63,565 nt of DNA from a virus. This document shows, piece after piece, positions 15,236 through 24,631 of the stretch (position 1 is the stretch's first letter; each line of letters starts with the position of its first letter). Position numbers and translations under genes: made by a program. Below the pieces are notes generated by a model, which was not told the origin of the DNA, searched no databases, and was given only the letters and a program-made list of their open reading frames with translations. The stretch spans positions 1 through 63,565 of IMG/VR virus record IMGVR_UViG_3300021478_000029. One strand, written 5' to 3'.

Positions 15236-16141
15236 ATGGCTGCGTTGCAACTTACGCTCGACTTGCGCTGTGATGAAGTCCCATCCCTTCGAGTCAGGTC
15301 CCGCACCGGGGCTAAAGTGCCATGTGATCATTGCGGCAGACTACATTGGCGCAAGAAACGGAGACTCAATAGGAACAACACTCCCGCAAGACTGCATCCA
15401 AGCAGCGGAGGATGGTTCTGCTCTAGACAATGCCGAGGAAAGGCAGAGAGAAGCAAAAGGATACGCCTTACCTGCCTTCACTGCGGAACGCCCGTTGAAC
15501 GGACCACAAGTCAAGTGCGCAAGAGGACCTTCTGTTCTCGATCTTGCAAGGACACTTACGGCCTATCAGAGGTTAGGTGTTGCTGGCCCGGATGCGTGAT
15601 CATGTTGCCTTGTCGTATCACGGACGGAGTAGATCGGCACGGGCAGCCACTTCGAGAACATAAAACCGTGCTGCTCAAGCGCGGCGTCTATGTAAAGCAT
15701 CCTATGTGCTCGAAACACAGACGAATTGCTTTTGAATATCTAGGCCGCAACTCTCGTGTCACGACCGGACGCACAAGATTGGGATACGGGGAAGAATACG
15801 ATACGAGAGGGGCATCCAGCCTGTTTCTCCGCATGGTGCTGTTCGAGAGGGCAGGGAAGCGATGCGAGGAATGCTCAATAGCGCTTGAATTCACGGCGCC
15901 TAAGTCCTGGCAGACCGATCATATAGTTCCAGTATTCAAGGGCGGCCGGACTACGCTGACTAACCTAAGAACCCTCTGCAAAAAGTGCCATGATGTGAAA
16001 ACTGCGGCAGAAAAATCAGAGGCCGCACTTGAACGCCATCAAAATACCAAATTGCATCGGTGGATGACCCACTATCAAAAGGACCGCTTGATTGAAAGGC
16101 TCCGCGCCCGTCTATCAGAATTAGGGGCGCCGACGGACTGA
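15236..16141 (+). CDS. HNH homing-type endonuclease with extra zinc fingers
   Basis: The C-terminal domain has CEEC...TDHIVPVFKGG...NLRTLCKKCHD (about residues 210-262), a complete HNH nuclease with the catalytic His in DHI and two zinc knuckles. The N-terminal part contains CxxC and FCSRxC repeats typical of FCS/MYM-like zinc fingers for target binding. A good ribosome site (GGAGCGAGG) precedes the ATG. G+C and codon use fall below those of neighbours, and it splits the portal-protease gene pair, both signs of mobile insertion. Confidence 0.8.
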   Translation: MAALQLTLDLRCDEVPSLRVRSRTGAKVPCDHCGRLHWRKKRRLNRNNTPARLHPSSGGWFCSRQCRGKAERSKRIRLTCLHCGTPVERTTSQVRKRTFCSRSCKDTYGLSEVRCCWPGCVIMLPCRITDGVDRHGQPLREHKTVLLKRGVYVKHPMCSKHRRIAFEYLGRNSRVTTGRTRLGYGEEYDTRGASSLFLRMVLFERAGKRCEECSIALEFTAPKSWQTDHIVPVFKGGRTTLTNLRTLCKKCHDVKTAAEKSEAALERHQNTKLHRWMTHYQKDRLIERLRARLSELGAPTD

Positions 16142-16167
16142 GGTCCTTTGCGCGCGAGAGGAAAGAC

Positions 16168-17373
16168 ATGACAGCCCTGATCAGCGTCGAACAATTCCGC
16201 AAGGATGCGAAGGCAAAGCGAGACCCAAGGCCAGTCTTTCGCGTAAGTCTGGAACCTGCCGCGGATGTAGAGGGTGCGTCCCGCACGAAGCGGTTTTGTT
16301 TCAGTGACGGTTCTATTGATAGAATGGGCGACACAATCGACCCGGCAGGATGGGACCTCACTGATTTCACACTAAACCCGGTAGCGTTGTGGGCTCATTC
16401 CTCGATGGACCCGCCGATAGGAAGGGCAAGCAACGTAGCGGTCGAGGGCCAGCGGTTAATGGGCGATATCGAGTTCGCGCCAATCGAAACTTATGCGTTC
16501 GCCGACACGATATTTCGTCTCGTTGACAGCAAGTTTATCAGCGCGTGTTCAGTGGGATTCCTTCCTGTTGAATACTCATTCGTCGAGAATGACCCAGAGC
16601 GAGGATGGGGTATTGATTTCAAAATGCAACAATTACTTGAGATAAGTTTGTGTCCGATTCCTGCCAACCCGAACGCACTGTTGGAGGCCCGGAACAAAGG
16701 TATTGACCTCCGTCCACTCTTTGAATGGGCTGAACGCACGCTTGACAGCGGCGGGATGAGCGTCCTGCCACGTGCTGACCTTGAGAAGCTACGGAAGGAT
16801 GCAGCCATGACCACAAAACGGACGCCAGGCAAGCCGCGTCTCCGCGCGGATGACGAGAACCCGGATGACAAGCCGCCGGAGGACAAGGTTCAAGCCACAT
16901 GCGGACGCAAGGCGGACGCGGAGTGCGGCCTCAAAGACGCGTCCGAGTGCGCGATCCACGGCAAGGCGGAGGACCCGGGCGATAAGCCGGATGACAAGCC
17001 GGACGACGAGAAGCGGCTCCGGGCGCTTCTGTTGCGCTTGCTCGGCGGGACCGCGCCGGTGCGCCGCGAGGCGGACCCGGATGACCTGCCGATGGAGCAC
17101 CATGACGCCATCCGGCTCGCGCACAAATCCATGAAAACGTGCAAGTCATTCCTCGGGGAAGCGATGGGTCACTACGCTAAGGCGATGGACCTGATGGGGC
17201 CGGTCGTGGAAGCACTCAACGAGGGAGCCAGCAACGGGGACGGTGACGACGACTCCGGGAACGGCAACGGAGGCGGCGGCAACGGGGACGGCGATAAACC
17301 GGATGACGCTGACAAGGCGGCGCAGTTGCGTCGTGCTGCGGAGCTTCGCGCGCGGATCAGGCGAGCGGCCTGA
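16168..17373 (+). CDS. HK97-type prohead protease with long acidic C-terminal extension
   Basis: Residues about 35-170 match the U35/HK97 prohead protease: GDTIDPAGWDLTDFTLNPV, LWAHSSMDPPIGRA with the catalytic His, and FISACSVGFLPVEY with the catalytic Ser region. It trims capsid and scaffold during maturation. The C-terminal half (about 210-401) is Asp/Lys/Gly-rich with a CxxxxxxC cluster and may supply a scaffold function, since no separate scaffold gene is seen. The 5' half (to about 16800) has lower G+C than the 3' half, matching the adjacent HNH gene. Confidence 0.85.
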   Translation: MTALISVEQFRKDAKAKRDPRPVFRVSLEPAADVEGASRTKRFCFSDGSIDRMGDTIDPAGWDLTDFTLNPVALWAHSSMDPPIGRASNVAVEGQRLMGDIEFAPIETYAFADTIFRLVDSKFISACSVGFLPVEYSFVENDPERGWGIDFKMQQLLEISLCPIPANPNALLEARNKGIDLRPLFEWAERTLDSGGMSVLPRADLEKLRKDAAMTTKRTPGKPRLRADDENPDDKPPEDKVQATCGRKADAECGLKDASECAIHGKAEDPGDKPDDKPDDEKRLRALLLRLLGGTAPVRREADPDDLPMEHHDAIRLAHKSMKTCKSFLGEAMGHYAKAMDLMGPVVEALNEGASNGDGDDDSGNGNGGGGNGDGDKPDDADKAAQLRRAAELRARIRRAA

Positions 17374-17440
17374 GCGGGGCTGACACATTCCGCCTTTTCG
17401 CCCTTGGGCAAGGCTTCGGACAATTAGGAGAGACAAAGTC

Positions 17441-18811
17441 ATGGCTACACTCGCGTCGCTCCGCCAGGCCCTCGGCAAGGCGGTTGATGAGCTTCCTGAC
17501 CTGGCGGGCACAAAGGATTTCGCCGAGGCGGAAAAGGCAATCGACGCGCTTGAGCGCCAGATTGCGGACCTTGAGCGGGCGCAGCGGCGCAGCGCGGCGC
17601 TGGCGCGTCCTGCCGGCGCCACCGGCTCCCTCGGCGCCGTTGATGAAACGAACCCGATGGAGCGGACCCTCACGCAGATACGCGCGATGGAGCCGGCCCG
17701 CGGCAAGCTCCGGGGCTTTGATGATTACCTGGCGCTGGCGCGCAAGGGGCTTGAATTCACGCCGGCACGTGACACGCACTACCGGAGCCTCGGCGAGCAG
17801 CTTCAATCCATTGCCCGGTATTATCTCGGCAAGGGCACTGATATGGACCCGCGCCTCGTCCGTGCGCCAACCGGCGCCAGTGAGGTCGATCCGACCGGCG
17901 GCGGCTTCCTTGTGCAAGTGGATTTCGCCGCGGCCATCTTCATGCTCGCGCACGACATGGGGCACCTGTTGGCGGAGGTGAACAAAATCCCGATCAGTGC
18001 CGGGTCCAATGGCCTGAAAATCCCCGGCGTTGATGAAACGTCCCGCGCCACCGGCTCCCGTTGGGGCGGCGTCACGTCAACCTGGATCGGGGAGGGGACA
18101 ACCGTCACACCGTCGCGGCCGAAATTCCGCATCGTGGAGTTCGACCTGAAGAAAATGATGTCACTGATGTATGTCACTGATGAGTTGCTTCAGGACAGCA
18201 CCGCATTGACCGGCATCGCTTCGCAGGCCTTCGCGGAGGAAATTGTCTGGATGACGGAGGACGCCATTTTCGAGGGGAGCGGCGCCGGTATGCCGCTCGG
18301 GATCATGGGGAGCGGCGCCAAGATCGCCGTGGCGAAGGATAGCGGCCAGCTCACCGGCACGTTCACGGCTTCCAACGCCATGAATATGTGGTCGCGTCTC
18401 TGGGCGCGGAGCATGTCAAACGCGAAGTGGTATATGCAACAGGACGTTCTACCTCAGTTGATGGGCATGAGTGTCGGCGTCAGCACCGCCGGCGGTCAGT
18501 TGGTTTACATGCCGCCGGGCGGACTGTCCGGAGCTCCCTACGGGACCTTGATGGGCCGCGAAGTGATCTTCACTGAGTATGCCAACGCGCTCTCCACGGA
18601 GGGGGACGTGATGCTCGCGGACCTGTCGCAATACACGCTCGTTGATAAAAACGGCGTCCAGGCCGCAACGAGCGTGCACGTGGCCTTCAACACTGATGAA
18701 ATGGTTTTCCGCATCACGTATCGCGTCGATGGCAAGCCGATGTGGTATTTGCCGTTAACGCCGGCCAAGGGCGCAACCAAGAGCCCGTTCATCACGCTGG
18801 CCACACGCTGA
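17441..18811 (+). CDS. Major capsid protein (HK97 fold)
   Basis: At 456 aa, it has an N-terminal coiled-coil delta-like domain (residues 1-60) and a capsid body with SEVDPTGGGFLVQ, PRFRIVEFDLKKMM-like strands, VTDELLQDS and EDAIFEGSGAGMPLGI, all hallmarks of HK97-family capsids. The protease upstream probably removes the N-terminal delta domain. SD TTAGGAGA precedes the ATG. Confidence 0.92.
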   Translation: MATLASLRQALGKAVDELPDLAGTKDFAEAEKAIDALERQIADLERAQRRSAALARPAGATGSLGAVDETNPMERTLTQIRAMEPARGKLRGFDDYLALARKGLEFTPARDTHYRSLGEQLQSIARYYLGKGTDMDPRLVRAPTGASEVDPTGGGFLVQVDFAAAIFMLAHDMGHLLAEVNKIPISAGSNGLKIPGVDETSRATGSRWGGVTSTWIGEGTTVTPSRPKFRIVEFDLKKMMSLMYVTDELLQDSTALTGIASQAFAEEIVWMTEDAIFEGSGAGMPLGIMGSGAKIAVAKDSGQLTGTFTASNAMNMWSRLWARSMSNAKWYMQQDVLPQLMGMSVGVSTAGGQLVYMPPGGLSGAPYGTLMGREVIFTEYANALSTEGDVMLADLSQYTLVDKNGVQAATSVHVAFNTDEMVFRITYRVDGKPMWYLPLTPAKGATKSPFITLATR

Positions 18812-18922
18812 ATCCGGCGCGCCTGGCGCCGCTTCCCGCAATACTTTGACTGACGCCGGCGCGGCTCCCCATCGCGCCGTTTTCAATTTGCCGCTTTGGG
18901 GGGCGGTAGGAGTAACAGTCAA

Positions 18923-19411
18923 ATGGCTCGGCAATTCTCACTGGTCGCACAAATCCCGCCCGTCATGCTCTTGGCACCGGCCGCGGATGCCGCGGGGCGT
19001 GCGGCTCCGTTCCGCTCGCTCCGCAACGCGCTCAAGGCCTACATCGTCGCGCATATCAACCAAGGCGCCGCGAACACCGTGCAGCTTTCCGTGATGCAGG
19101 CAACCAACGTCGCCGGCGCCTCCGGCAAGGCCGTGACCGCCGTGCCGATCTGGTCAAACCTCAACACCGCGACGAATGATACGCTCGCCGCACGGACCGC
19201 CGCGGCTACCTACACGACGGACGCCGGCCTGACGGACAAACTCGTGGTCTTTGAGATAACGCCGGAATCCTGCATGGACCTGGCCAACGGGTTTGACTGC
19301 ATCAGCTTGAGCACCGGCGCGTCAAACGCCTTGAACATCACTGAGGCGCAACTCCACGTGCTCGGCAGCTTCCAGGGTGCAACGCCGATCAACACCTATA
19401 CCGACATCTGA
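18923..19411 (+). CDS. Putative capsid-associated structural protein (162 aa)
   Basis: Immediately after the capsid gene. Thr/Ala/Asn-rich with a strand-heavy C-terminal half (CISLSTGASNALNITEAQLH). This position often holds a decoration or minor head protein; no signature confirms it. The start at MARQFSLVAQ is favoured over an upstream in-frame start by the AGGAG site. Confidence 0.5.
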   Translation: MARQFSLVAQIPPVMLLAPAADAAGRAAPFRSLRNALKAYIVAHINQGAANTVQLSVMQATNVAGASGKAVTAVPIWSNLNTATNDTLAARTAAATYTTDAGLTDKLVVFEITPESCMDLANGFDCISLSTGASNALNITEAQLHVLGSFQGATPINTYTDI

Positions 19412-19413
19412 CA

Positions 19414-19569
19414 ATGAAGGGCGGGGACTATGAGGACCGCATGATGCGGTCCTCCCGCTACCTGACCAAGAAGGGCAAGGGCAAGGCAACGCGCGAGGCG
19501 CTGAAGGCGCAACGCAAGTCGGGCCGTAAGGGCGGAGCTTCACCGCCAGGCCAGCCGGAGCGGCGCTAG
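19414..19569 (+). CDS. Very basic small protein (51 aa)
   Basis: MKGGDYEDRMMRSSRYLTKK and onward: over one third Lys or Arg, no hydrophobic core. It starts 2 nt after the preceding stop and its stop abuts the connector ATG (TAGATG). It could bind packaged DNA; no family recognised. Confidence 0.55.
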   Translation: MKGGDYEDRMMRSSRYLTKKGKGKATREALKAQRKSGRKGGASPPGQPERR

Positions 19570-20214
19570 ATGCAGCGCGCGGTGACCATCAAAACGCCTC
19601 CCACGAACGAGCCGGTCACACGGGAAGTTGCCAAGCAACACGCGCGCATCTTCCATGATTCTGATGACACGCTGATCGACGGCTATTTGACCGCGGCGCG
19701 CGTCATGGTGGAGGCGCATACCTCACGCGCACTGGTCACGCAGACACTCACATGGTTGGAACAACCGGAGAACCCGCTCCGGCCCGTTGAGTGGCACTAT
19801 TACCGCCGCGGACGGCCTTTGATCTTCCCGCGCGCGCCAGTGCAAGCCGTGAACAGCGTTACCGTCACGGACCTGCTCGGCAACGCCTCCACCATTGCGC
19901 CGGCCGCGCTCCCGATTCCGCCGCCGACCTTGTTGAACGGCTACGCCACGGACCTGTTGATCTCACCGCAATGGTTGCGGTTCGGTCCGCAAACAGTCCT
20001 CGCGGACGGCCGCGCGCTCTGCCAGGTGAACATGGCGCACCTGGCCGTGGAGTTCATCGCCGGCTATCCGGACGGGACCGCCATCCCGCAACCGATCATT
20101 CAGGCGATCCTGCTCACCTTCGCGTTCCTCTATGAACACCGGGGTGATGCGGTGGCGGAGCTCCCGGACGCGGTTCAATGGTTGCTGACGCCGTATCGCC
20201 TGTTCTGGACCTAG
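19570..20214 (+). CDS. Head-tail connector (HK97 gp6-like)
   Basis: Segments VTREVAKQHARIFHDSDDTL, LIDGYLTAARVMVEAHTSRAL and a C-terminal helix before LLTPYRLFW are diagnostic of the gp6-like connector, which forms a ring below the portal. At 214 aa it is of normal size. Starts directly after the preceding stop. Confidence 0.85.
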   Translation: MQRAVTIKTPPTNEPVTREVAKQHARIFHDSDDTLIDGYLTAARVMVEAHTSRALVTQTLTWLEQPENPLRPVEWHYYRRGRPLIFPRAPVQAVNSVTVTDLLGNASTIAPAALPIPPPTLLNGYATDLLISPQWLRFGPQTVLADGRALCQVNMAHLAVEFIAGYPDGTAIPQPIIQAILLTFAFLYEHRGDAVAELPDAVQWLLTPYRLFWT

Positions 20215-20320
20215 CCGACCGGATCAGCCTGCTTTCGGTTCATTGCCCGATTTGCAGCTGATGGAGGCGGCGGGACTGCCGCGGTCCCGCCGTCCTCTCT
20301 TCATTGATGGAGTGTTCCCC

Positions 20321-20635
20321 ATGACGGCACCGCGCCTCGGCGTCCTGCCCGTCGCCGCTGACTTGCCGACAGAGGTCCGCGCCTTGCTCCCGCCAGGCCA
20401 TGCCATCGTCGGGGAGGACCGGGCGGGGGACCGCTCAGTGATCCACCTGCTGATCGAGGGTCCGGACATGCCGGAATTCAAGCGTGAGGACCCGGCAACG
20501 GTTCTGCTAATGATCTTGCGTTTGGAGGCCGGGCCGCCGCGCCGACGCTTCGCCAGGTGGGAGCACCTGCCGGCGAAAGAGTGGGAGCTCCCGGCAGATA
20601 CCGTCCTGCATGGCTCACCGCTCCGGGAGGATTGA
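20321..20635 (+). CDS. Hypothetical protein in the connector block (104 aa)
   Basis: Start MTAPRLGVLPVAADLP chosen because GGAG lies upstream; in-frame starts at 20243 or 20261 are possible. Acidic centre and a basic stretch (GPPRRRFARWEHL). No known family; position suggests a minor head or joining protein. Confidence 0.5.
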   Translation: MTAPRLGVLPVAADLPTEVRALLPPGHAIVGEDRAGDRSVIHLLIEGPDMPEFKREDPATVLLMILRLEAGPPRRRFARWEHLPAKEWELPADTVLHGSPLRED

Positions 20636-20641
20636 GACGCC

Positions 20642-21031
20642 ATGCGAGTTGACCATTACGTGCACTTTGATCCGCTGATTATCACGGAGCAATCCGCGGC
20701 CTCCGTTGATGCGCTTGCCGCTCTCACCGCTGCGGTCAATGACTTACGAAAGGACATCGAAACTATGTCGGCAACTCAAAGCCAACTCGACGCTGATATT
20801 GCGGACCTGCAATCCAAGGTCGCCGCAAACACGAGCGAATCGCAATCCGCTGTCACGCTCATGAACGGTATCCCGGGCATGATTTCTGATGCGGTCAGCA
20901 AGGCGGTTGCAGCCGGCGCGTCCCCGACGCAACTGGCGGCCATCACAGCGCTTGGCGACGCGCTCGCCGCCAACACGACCGGCCTTGCCGGCGCCGTCAC
21001 GGCGAACACGCCGTCAGCGCCGACGGCATAA
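20642..21031 (+). CDS. Coiled-coil protein (129 aa)
   Basis: After a short strand-like N-terminus, residues 20-75 form a clear heptad helix (LRKDIETMSATQSQLDADIA), then an Ala/Thr-rich tail. Likely an oligomeric structural protein; family not recognised. Confidence 0.5.
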   Translation: MRVDHYVHFDPLIITEQSAASVDALAALTAAVNDLRKDIETMSATQSQLDADIADLQSKVAANTSESQSAVTLMNGIPGMISDAVSKAVAAGASPTQLAAITALGDALAANTTGLAGAVTANTPSAPTA

Positions 21032-21040
21032 CCCTCCGGC

Positions 21041-21217
21041 ATGGAGGTGTCGGACGTGCCGCCACCGCCGCACCTGGCGGAATTTGAGGCGACTATCATG
21101 GCGGACACCTATCCTGCCGTCATCATGATCGACCGTGATCTGGCGCGCCACCTATTGCGGTATGTCCGTGACGTGGAGCGGCGGCTCACGGCCGCTGAAG
21201 AAGGGTCCTTCTGGTAA
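21041..21217 (+). CDS. Small hypothetical protein (58 aa)
   Basis: MEVSDVPPPPHLAEFEATIM then two short helices ending RRLTAAEEGSFW. Its stop and the next ATG share a base (taATG). Packing and codon bias support it; function unknown. Confidence 0.55.
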   Translation: MEVSDVPPPPHLAEFEATIMADTYPAVIMIDRDLARHLLRYVRDVERRLTAAEEGSFW

Positions 21218-21582
21218 TGGCGGACCCGTTTGAAATCGGCCAACTTCGGCATCCCGTCACCATCGCGGAGCGAAACCAAGCCGCCGCGGCCGGTGGCGGG
21301 ATCTCGGAAACCTTGACCAACCTGGCCTCCGTGTGGGCTCAAATTGAGCCGGTTGGCGCGCTGACGTTCTACTCCGGCGTTCAAGTGGATACGCCGATCA
21401 CTCATAGGGTCCGGCTCCGTTGGATGGACTGGATTGACACGACACACGTGTTGATCCGGGAGCTCCGCCGCCCGGACGGCACGATCCGGACGGAAACCTA
21501 TCGAATCCGCCGCGTCAAAGAGGACAGCACGGCCGGGCTCCGGTGGAGCGATCTTGAGTGTGAATTGGAAAAGCGGGAATGA
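21217..21582 (+). CDS. Head closure / head-tail adaptor protein
   Basis: The 121-aa product fits the Phage_H_T_join family (SPP1 gp16-like): IGQLRHPVTIAERNQAAA at the start, a YSGVQVDTPITHRVRLRW strand pair, then a C-terminal DLECELEKRE. It would seal the head after packaging and carry the tail. Confidence 0.8.
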   Translation: MADPFEIGQLRHPVTIAERNQAAAAGGGISETLTNLASVWAQIEPVGALTFYSGVQVDTPITHRVRLRWMDWIDTTHVLIRELRRPDGTIRTETYRIRRVKEDSTAGLRWSDLECELEKRE

Positions 21583-21592
21583 GGCCTAGGCC

Positions 21593-21775
21593 ATGAGTGA
21601 GCTATCTGACCAACTCATTGCCGGCCTAGAACGGCTAGGCAGTGACGCCTATCGACTTGAACTCGTGGCACTCAACGGCAGTGTGCCGGAGGATGTTCGT
21701 AAGCAGGTAAGTGACATCGCTGGACGCCTGGCGGTGGGAATCGACGCGTTACGGACGCTTGCCGGGGGAGCGTGA
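21593..21775 (+). CDS. Small helical protein (60 aa)
   Basis: MSELSDQLIAGLERLGSDAY followed by an amphipathic helix; acidic. Sits between adaptor and neck genes with no recognised family. Confidence 0.5.
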   Translation: MSELSDQLIAGLERLGSDAYRLELVALNGSVPEDVRKQVSDIAGRLAVGIDALRTLAGGA

Positions 21776-21778
21776 CCC

Positions 21779-22303
21779 ATGGCCTCCGGCCTCAAGATCG
21801 TCGTCCCCGCCTATACCCTGAGTTACGACCGGGCCGCGCTTCGTAAGGTTCTCCGGAGCGCTGGCGCTGAAGTCGCCGCGCTGGCGCGCTCCATGATCCG
21901 GAACGCGAGCGGCGGGGGGCGAACCTACTCAAAGCCCGGCGGAGGCCGCTACAGCGCGTCCGTGGCGGGCTCACCGCCGGTTTCCCGGACGGGAGCGCTG
22001 GCGAGCTCCATCCGCGTCCAGACGCGCTCGAAAGGGCTTTCCGTGCGGATCATTGATGCGATGTTCTACAGCCGATTCCTGGAAACCGGCGCGCAAGGCG
22101 GCGGGGGCGCGAAGGGCTCACGCAACGTCCGCAAACGGGTCAGCGGCCGGCGTGGCAAATACGTGCTGATGCAAGTGGTCGGCCGGCGGCAGATGGCGCC
22201 GCGGCCGTTCCTCTCCGTCGCCATGGAGCAAAAGGGCGATTCGATCAGCGTCCGCGTCCGGGACGCCGTGATCCAGGGTATTGCGTTCAAACGCCAGAAA
22301 TGA
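21779..22303 (+). CDS. Neck / tail-completion protein (HK97 gp10-like)
   Basis: RSAGAEVAALARSMIRN near the N-terminus, SPPVSRTGALASSIRV, SRFLETGAQGGGG and RPFLSVAMEQ match the gp10-like neck family linking the connector to the tail. 174 aa, basic. Overlaps the next start by 4 nt. Confidence 0.8.
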   Translation: MASGLKIVVPAYTLSYDRAALRKVLRSAGAEVAALARSMIRNASGGGRTYSKPGGGRYSASVAGSPPVSRTGALASSIRVQTRSKGLSVRIIDAMFYSRFLETGAQGGGGAKGSRNVRKRVSGRRGKYVLMQVVGRRQMAPRPFLSVAMEQKGDSISVRVRDAVIQGIAFKRQK

Positions 22304-22866
22304 ATCTCGTCACCGTCATCGACCAGGTCCGCACCTATTGCCCGGCGCTCGGCGGACGCGTGTCCGGGGCGGCTGACTTCGCCGCCGGTCTGGAAAGCAC
22401 CGTCAACCTGGCGCTTCCGTCCGCCTTCATTCTCCGCCTTGAGGATGCGGTCACGGACAATGACCAGCAACCCGGGCTTCAACAGTTGGTCACGGAGCGC
22501 ATGGGCGTTGTCGTGGAGTTTGACAACACGACCAACGGGGACGCGGACCGCCGGACCGGCTTCGCCGGCACGAATCAGACGGATGATATGCGGGGCGCGC
22601 TATGGGCAGCGCTGCTCACCTGGCTTCCGCCGGAGCTCACGGGGCGGGCGCGTCAGGGCTTCAGCTATGGCGGCGGGCACCTGCTCGACTTTGACCGCGC
22701 GCGGCTTTTCTGGCAATTTGAATTCACGTTGGAACTCACACTGACTGACGCGGACGGCTTCCCGCTCCGTGGCGATCCGCTGAGGGACGCGCAAGGCACC
22801 ATCACGGTCGCCGTTAACGCGCCTGCTGTGCCGGTCATTACCTTCGACGTTCTTGTGCCGCCGTGA
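22300..22866 (+). CDS. Tail terminator-like protein
   Basis: In the usual terminator position. The fold signature is NQTDDMRGALWAALLTWLPP within a protein whose first half contains FILRLEDAVTDNDQQPG and whose C-terminus is strand-rich. Terminators cap the tail tube and join it to the head. The assignment rests on order and these segments. Confidence 0.7.
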   Translation: MNLVTVIDQVRTYCPALGGRVSGAADFAAGLESTVNLALPSAFILRLEDAVTDNDQQPGLQQLVTERMGVVVEFDNTTNGDADRRTGFAGTNQTDDMRGALWAALLTWLPPELTGRARQGFSYGGGHLLDFDRARLFWQFEFTLELTLTDADGFPLRGDPLRDAQGTITVAVNAPAVPVITFDVLVPP

Positions 22867-22887
22867 CCCCCTAAACGGAGCTCCACC

Positions 22888-23121
22888 ATGTATGTCAAAC
22901 CCGCGCCACGTCCGGAGCACCTGAAGACGCCGGAGGCTCCGGACCATCTGATCGTGCGCGACCCTGTCAGCGGCCAGGTCATGCCGGCAGAGGGCCGCCA
23001 CGTGCCGGACAATGACCTCTACTGGCACAAGCGCTTGCTTGAAGGGGACATCATCGAGGCGAAACCGCCGGCCGCTCCGGAGCCGGAGCAAGAGCCGGCC
23101 GCGCCGTCAGACAAAGCATAA
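22888..23121 (+). CDS. DUF2635-like Mu-type tail protein
   Basis: MYVKPAPRPEHL, RDPVSGQVMPAEGRHVPDND and YWHKRLLEGDIIE reproduce the DUF2635 pattern, a small protein always found just upstream of Mu-like sheath genes. A GGAGCTCC octamer serves as its ribosome site. The C-terminus is Pro/Glu-rich. Confidence 0.75.
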   Translation: MYVKPAPRPEHLKTPEAPDHLIVRDPVSGQVMPAEGRHVPDNDLYWHKRLLEGDIIEAKPPAAPEPEQEPAAPSDKA

Positions 23122-23133
23122 GGGGACCGCATC

Positions 23134-24618
23134 ATGGCCGCGCTCGGGTTCAAATACTTTCCCGCAATGTCCTGGCGCCCGAGTGGCGTCTATGCGGAGT
23201 TCGATCCAAGCCAAGCGAACACCGCGCCGCAAAACATGCGCGCGCTCATCGTGGGGCAAATTCTGGCGTCCGGGAGTGCCGTCCCGAACGTCCCCGTGTT
23301 GGCCTACAGCCAAGATCAGGTCAACGCACTTTGCGGCCCGTTCTCCATGCTGGCGCTGATGTATGCCGCCTATCGGTTGCAGGATCAGTATGGCGAGGTT
23401 TGGATACTGCCGGTGCAGGACGCGGGCGCCGGCGTAGCCGGCACGCAGACTTTGACACTCGGCGGGACCGCTACCGGCGCCGGCACGCTCGCGCTCTATA
23501 TCAACGGCGTGCCGCTCCCGGTTGCCGTCAACAGCGGGGACACTGCCGCCGTCGTCGCCGGCAACGTCCTGCTCGCCGTCAATGCCGCGGCCGTCCCGGT
23601 CACCGCCTCCGCCGCCGGGCCGATCATAACCCTGACATCCGACCACAAGGGCCTGGCCGTCGCGGACATGGATGTTCGCGTGAATTACTACGGGATCGCT
23701 AACGGGGAGGTCCTGCCGGCCGGCATCACGGCCGCGGTCGCCGCCGGCGTTGCCGGCACGACCAACCCAACATTCACCACGGCTTTCGCCAACCTCGGGA
23801 CGCAGCCTTTCGATTTCATCGTGTTCCCCTACACGGACGCGGTATCAATGATCGCGGTGGAGGGCCTGCTATCCGATCAAAGCGGCCGGTGGAGCGCGGT
23901 TCAAATGCTCTACGGTCACGCCTTTACTGCCACGCGCGGCACGGTGGGGACCCGTGCGACGTTCGGCAACACGCGCAACAGTCAGCACGTCACCTGCCTC
24001 GGCTATTACGATTCCCCGACGCCGATCTATATTGCAGCGGCGGACTTCGCCGGCGCGCACGCGGCGCGCCTCCGGGTCAATCCCGCGCAAGGCGTGGCGG
24101 AGCAATCCCTAAACCTGCTCGCGCCTCCGCTGGCCTCGCAGGACTCGATTGGCAACCGAAACACCTTGCTATGGGATGGCATCTCGACATTCTACGTCGA
24201 CTCCGCCGGACAGTGCCGGATCGACCGCTCCGTGACGATGTATCAGAAAAACGCAGCAGGGAGCTTTGACGACTCCTACCTCAACACGAACCTGCTCTTC
24301 CAGGCGGCCTATGCGGCACGCTACATCGCGGCCCGCCTCGCGAGTGAGTTCATTCAGCCCGGGCGCATCCTGGTCGCGGACGGCACGAGCATCCCCATGG
24401 GAGCTCCCGCCACAACGCCGTCACTGATCTTTCAAGCGGTGTGCGGCTATTACTCCTACCTGACGAGCATCTTCATTGTGCAGAACCTTCAGACATTCTC
24501 GCGCAACGGCTACGCTCAACCTGGTTCAAAAGGGCAGGTGCAGTTGTTCTTGCCGTTCGACTTCAGTGACCAAGTAATACAGATTGCGGCTTTAATACAG
24601 TTCCGTCAAAGCACGTAA
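23134..24618 (+). CDS. Contractile tail sheath protein (Mu gpL-like)
   Basis: The 494-aa sheath has PSGVYAEFDPSQANTAP with PVLAYSQDQVNALCGPFSM near the start, a strand-rich inserted domain (about residues 105-190), and a C-terminal polymerising domain ending QLFLPFDFSDQVIQIAALIQ. It defines the virus as a myovirus. Upstream DUF2635 and downstream tube confirm the Mu-like order. Confidence 0.9.
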   Translation: MAALGFKYFPAMSWRPSGVYAEFDPSQANTAPQNMRALIVGQILASGSAVPNVPVLAYSQDQVNALCGPFSMLALMYAAYRLQDQYGEVWILPVQDAGAGVAGTQTLTLGGTATGAGTLALYINGVPLPVAVNSGDTAAVVAGNVLLAVNAAAVPVTASAAGPIITLTSDHKGLAVADMDVRVNYYGIANGEVLPAGITAAVAAGVAGTTNPTFTTAFANLGTQPFDFIVFPYTDAVSMIAVEGLLSDQSGRWSAVQMLYGHAFTATRGTVGTRATFGNTRNSQHVTCLGYYDSPTPIYIAAADFAGAHAARLRVNPAQGVAEQSLNLLAPPLASQDSIGNRNTLLWDGISTFYVDSAGQCRIDRSVTMYQKNAAGSFDDSYLNTNLLFQAAYAARYIAARLASEFIQPGRILVADGTSIPMGAPATTPSLIFQAVCGYYSYLTSIFIVQNLQTFSRNGYAQPGSKGQVQLFLPFDFSDQVIQIAALIQFRQST

Positions 24619-24631
24619 CGAGTAGGTAATA

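Noticed and set aside
15180-15599. Plus-strand frame overlapping the 5' part of the HNH gene
   Set aside because: The HNH frame has a good ribosome site and zinc-finger motifs; the other frame has neither.
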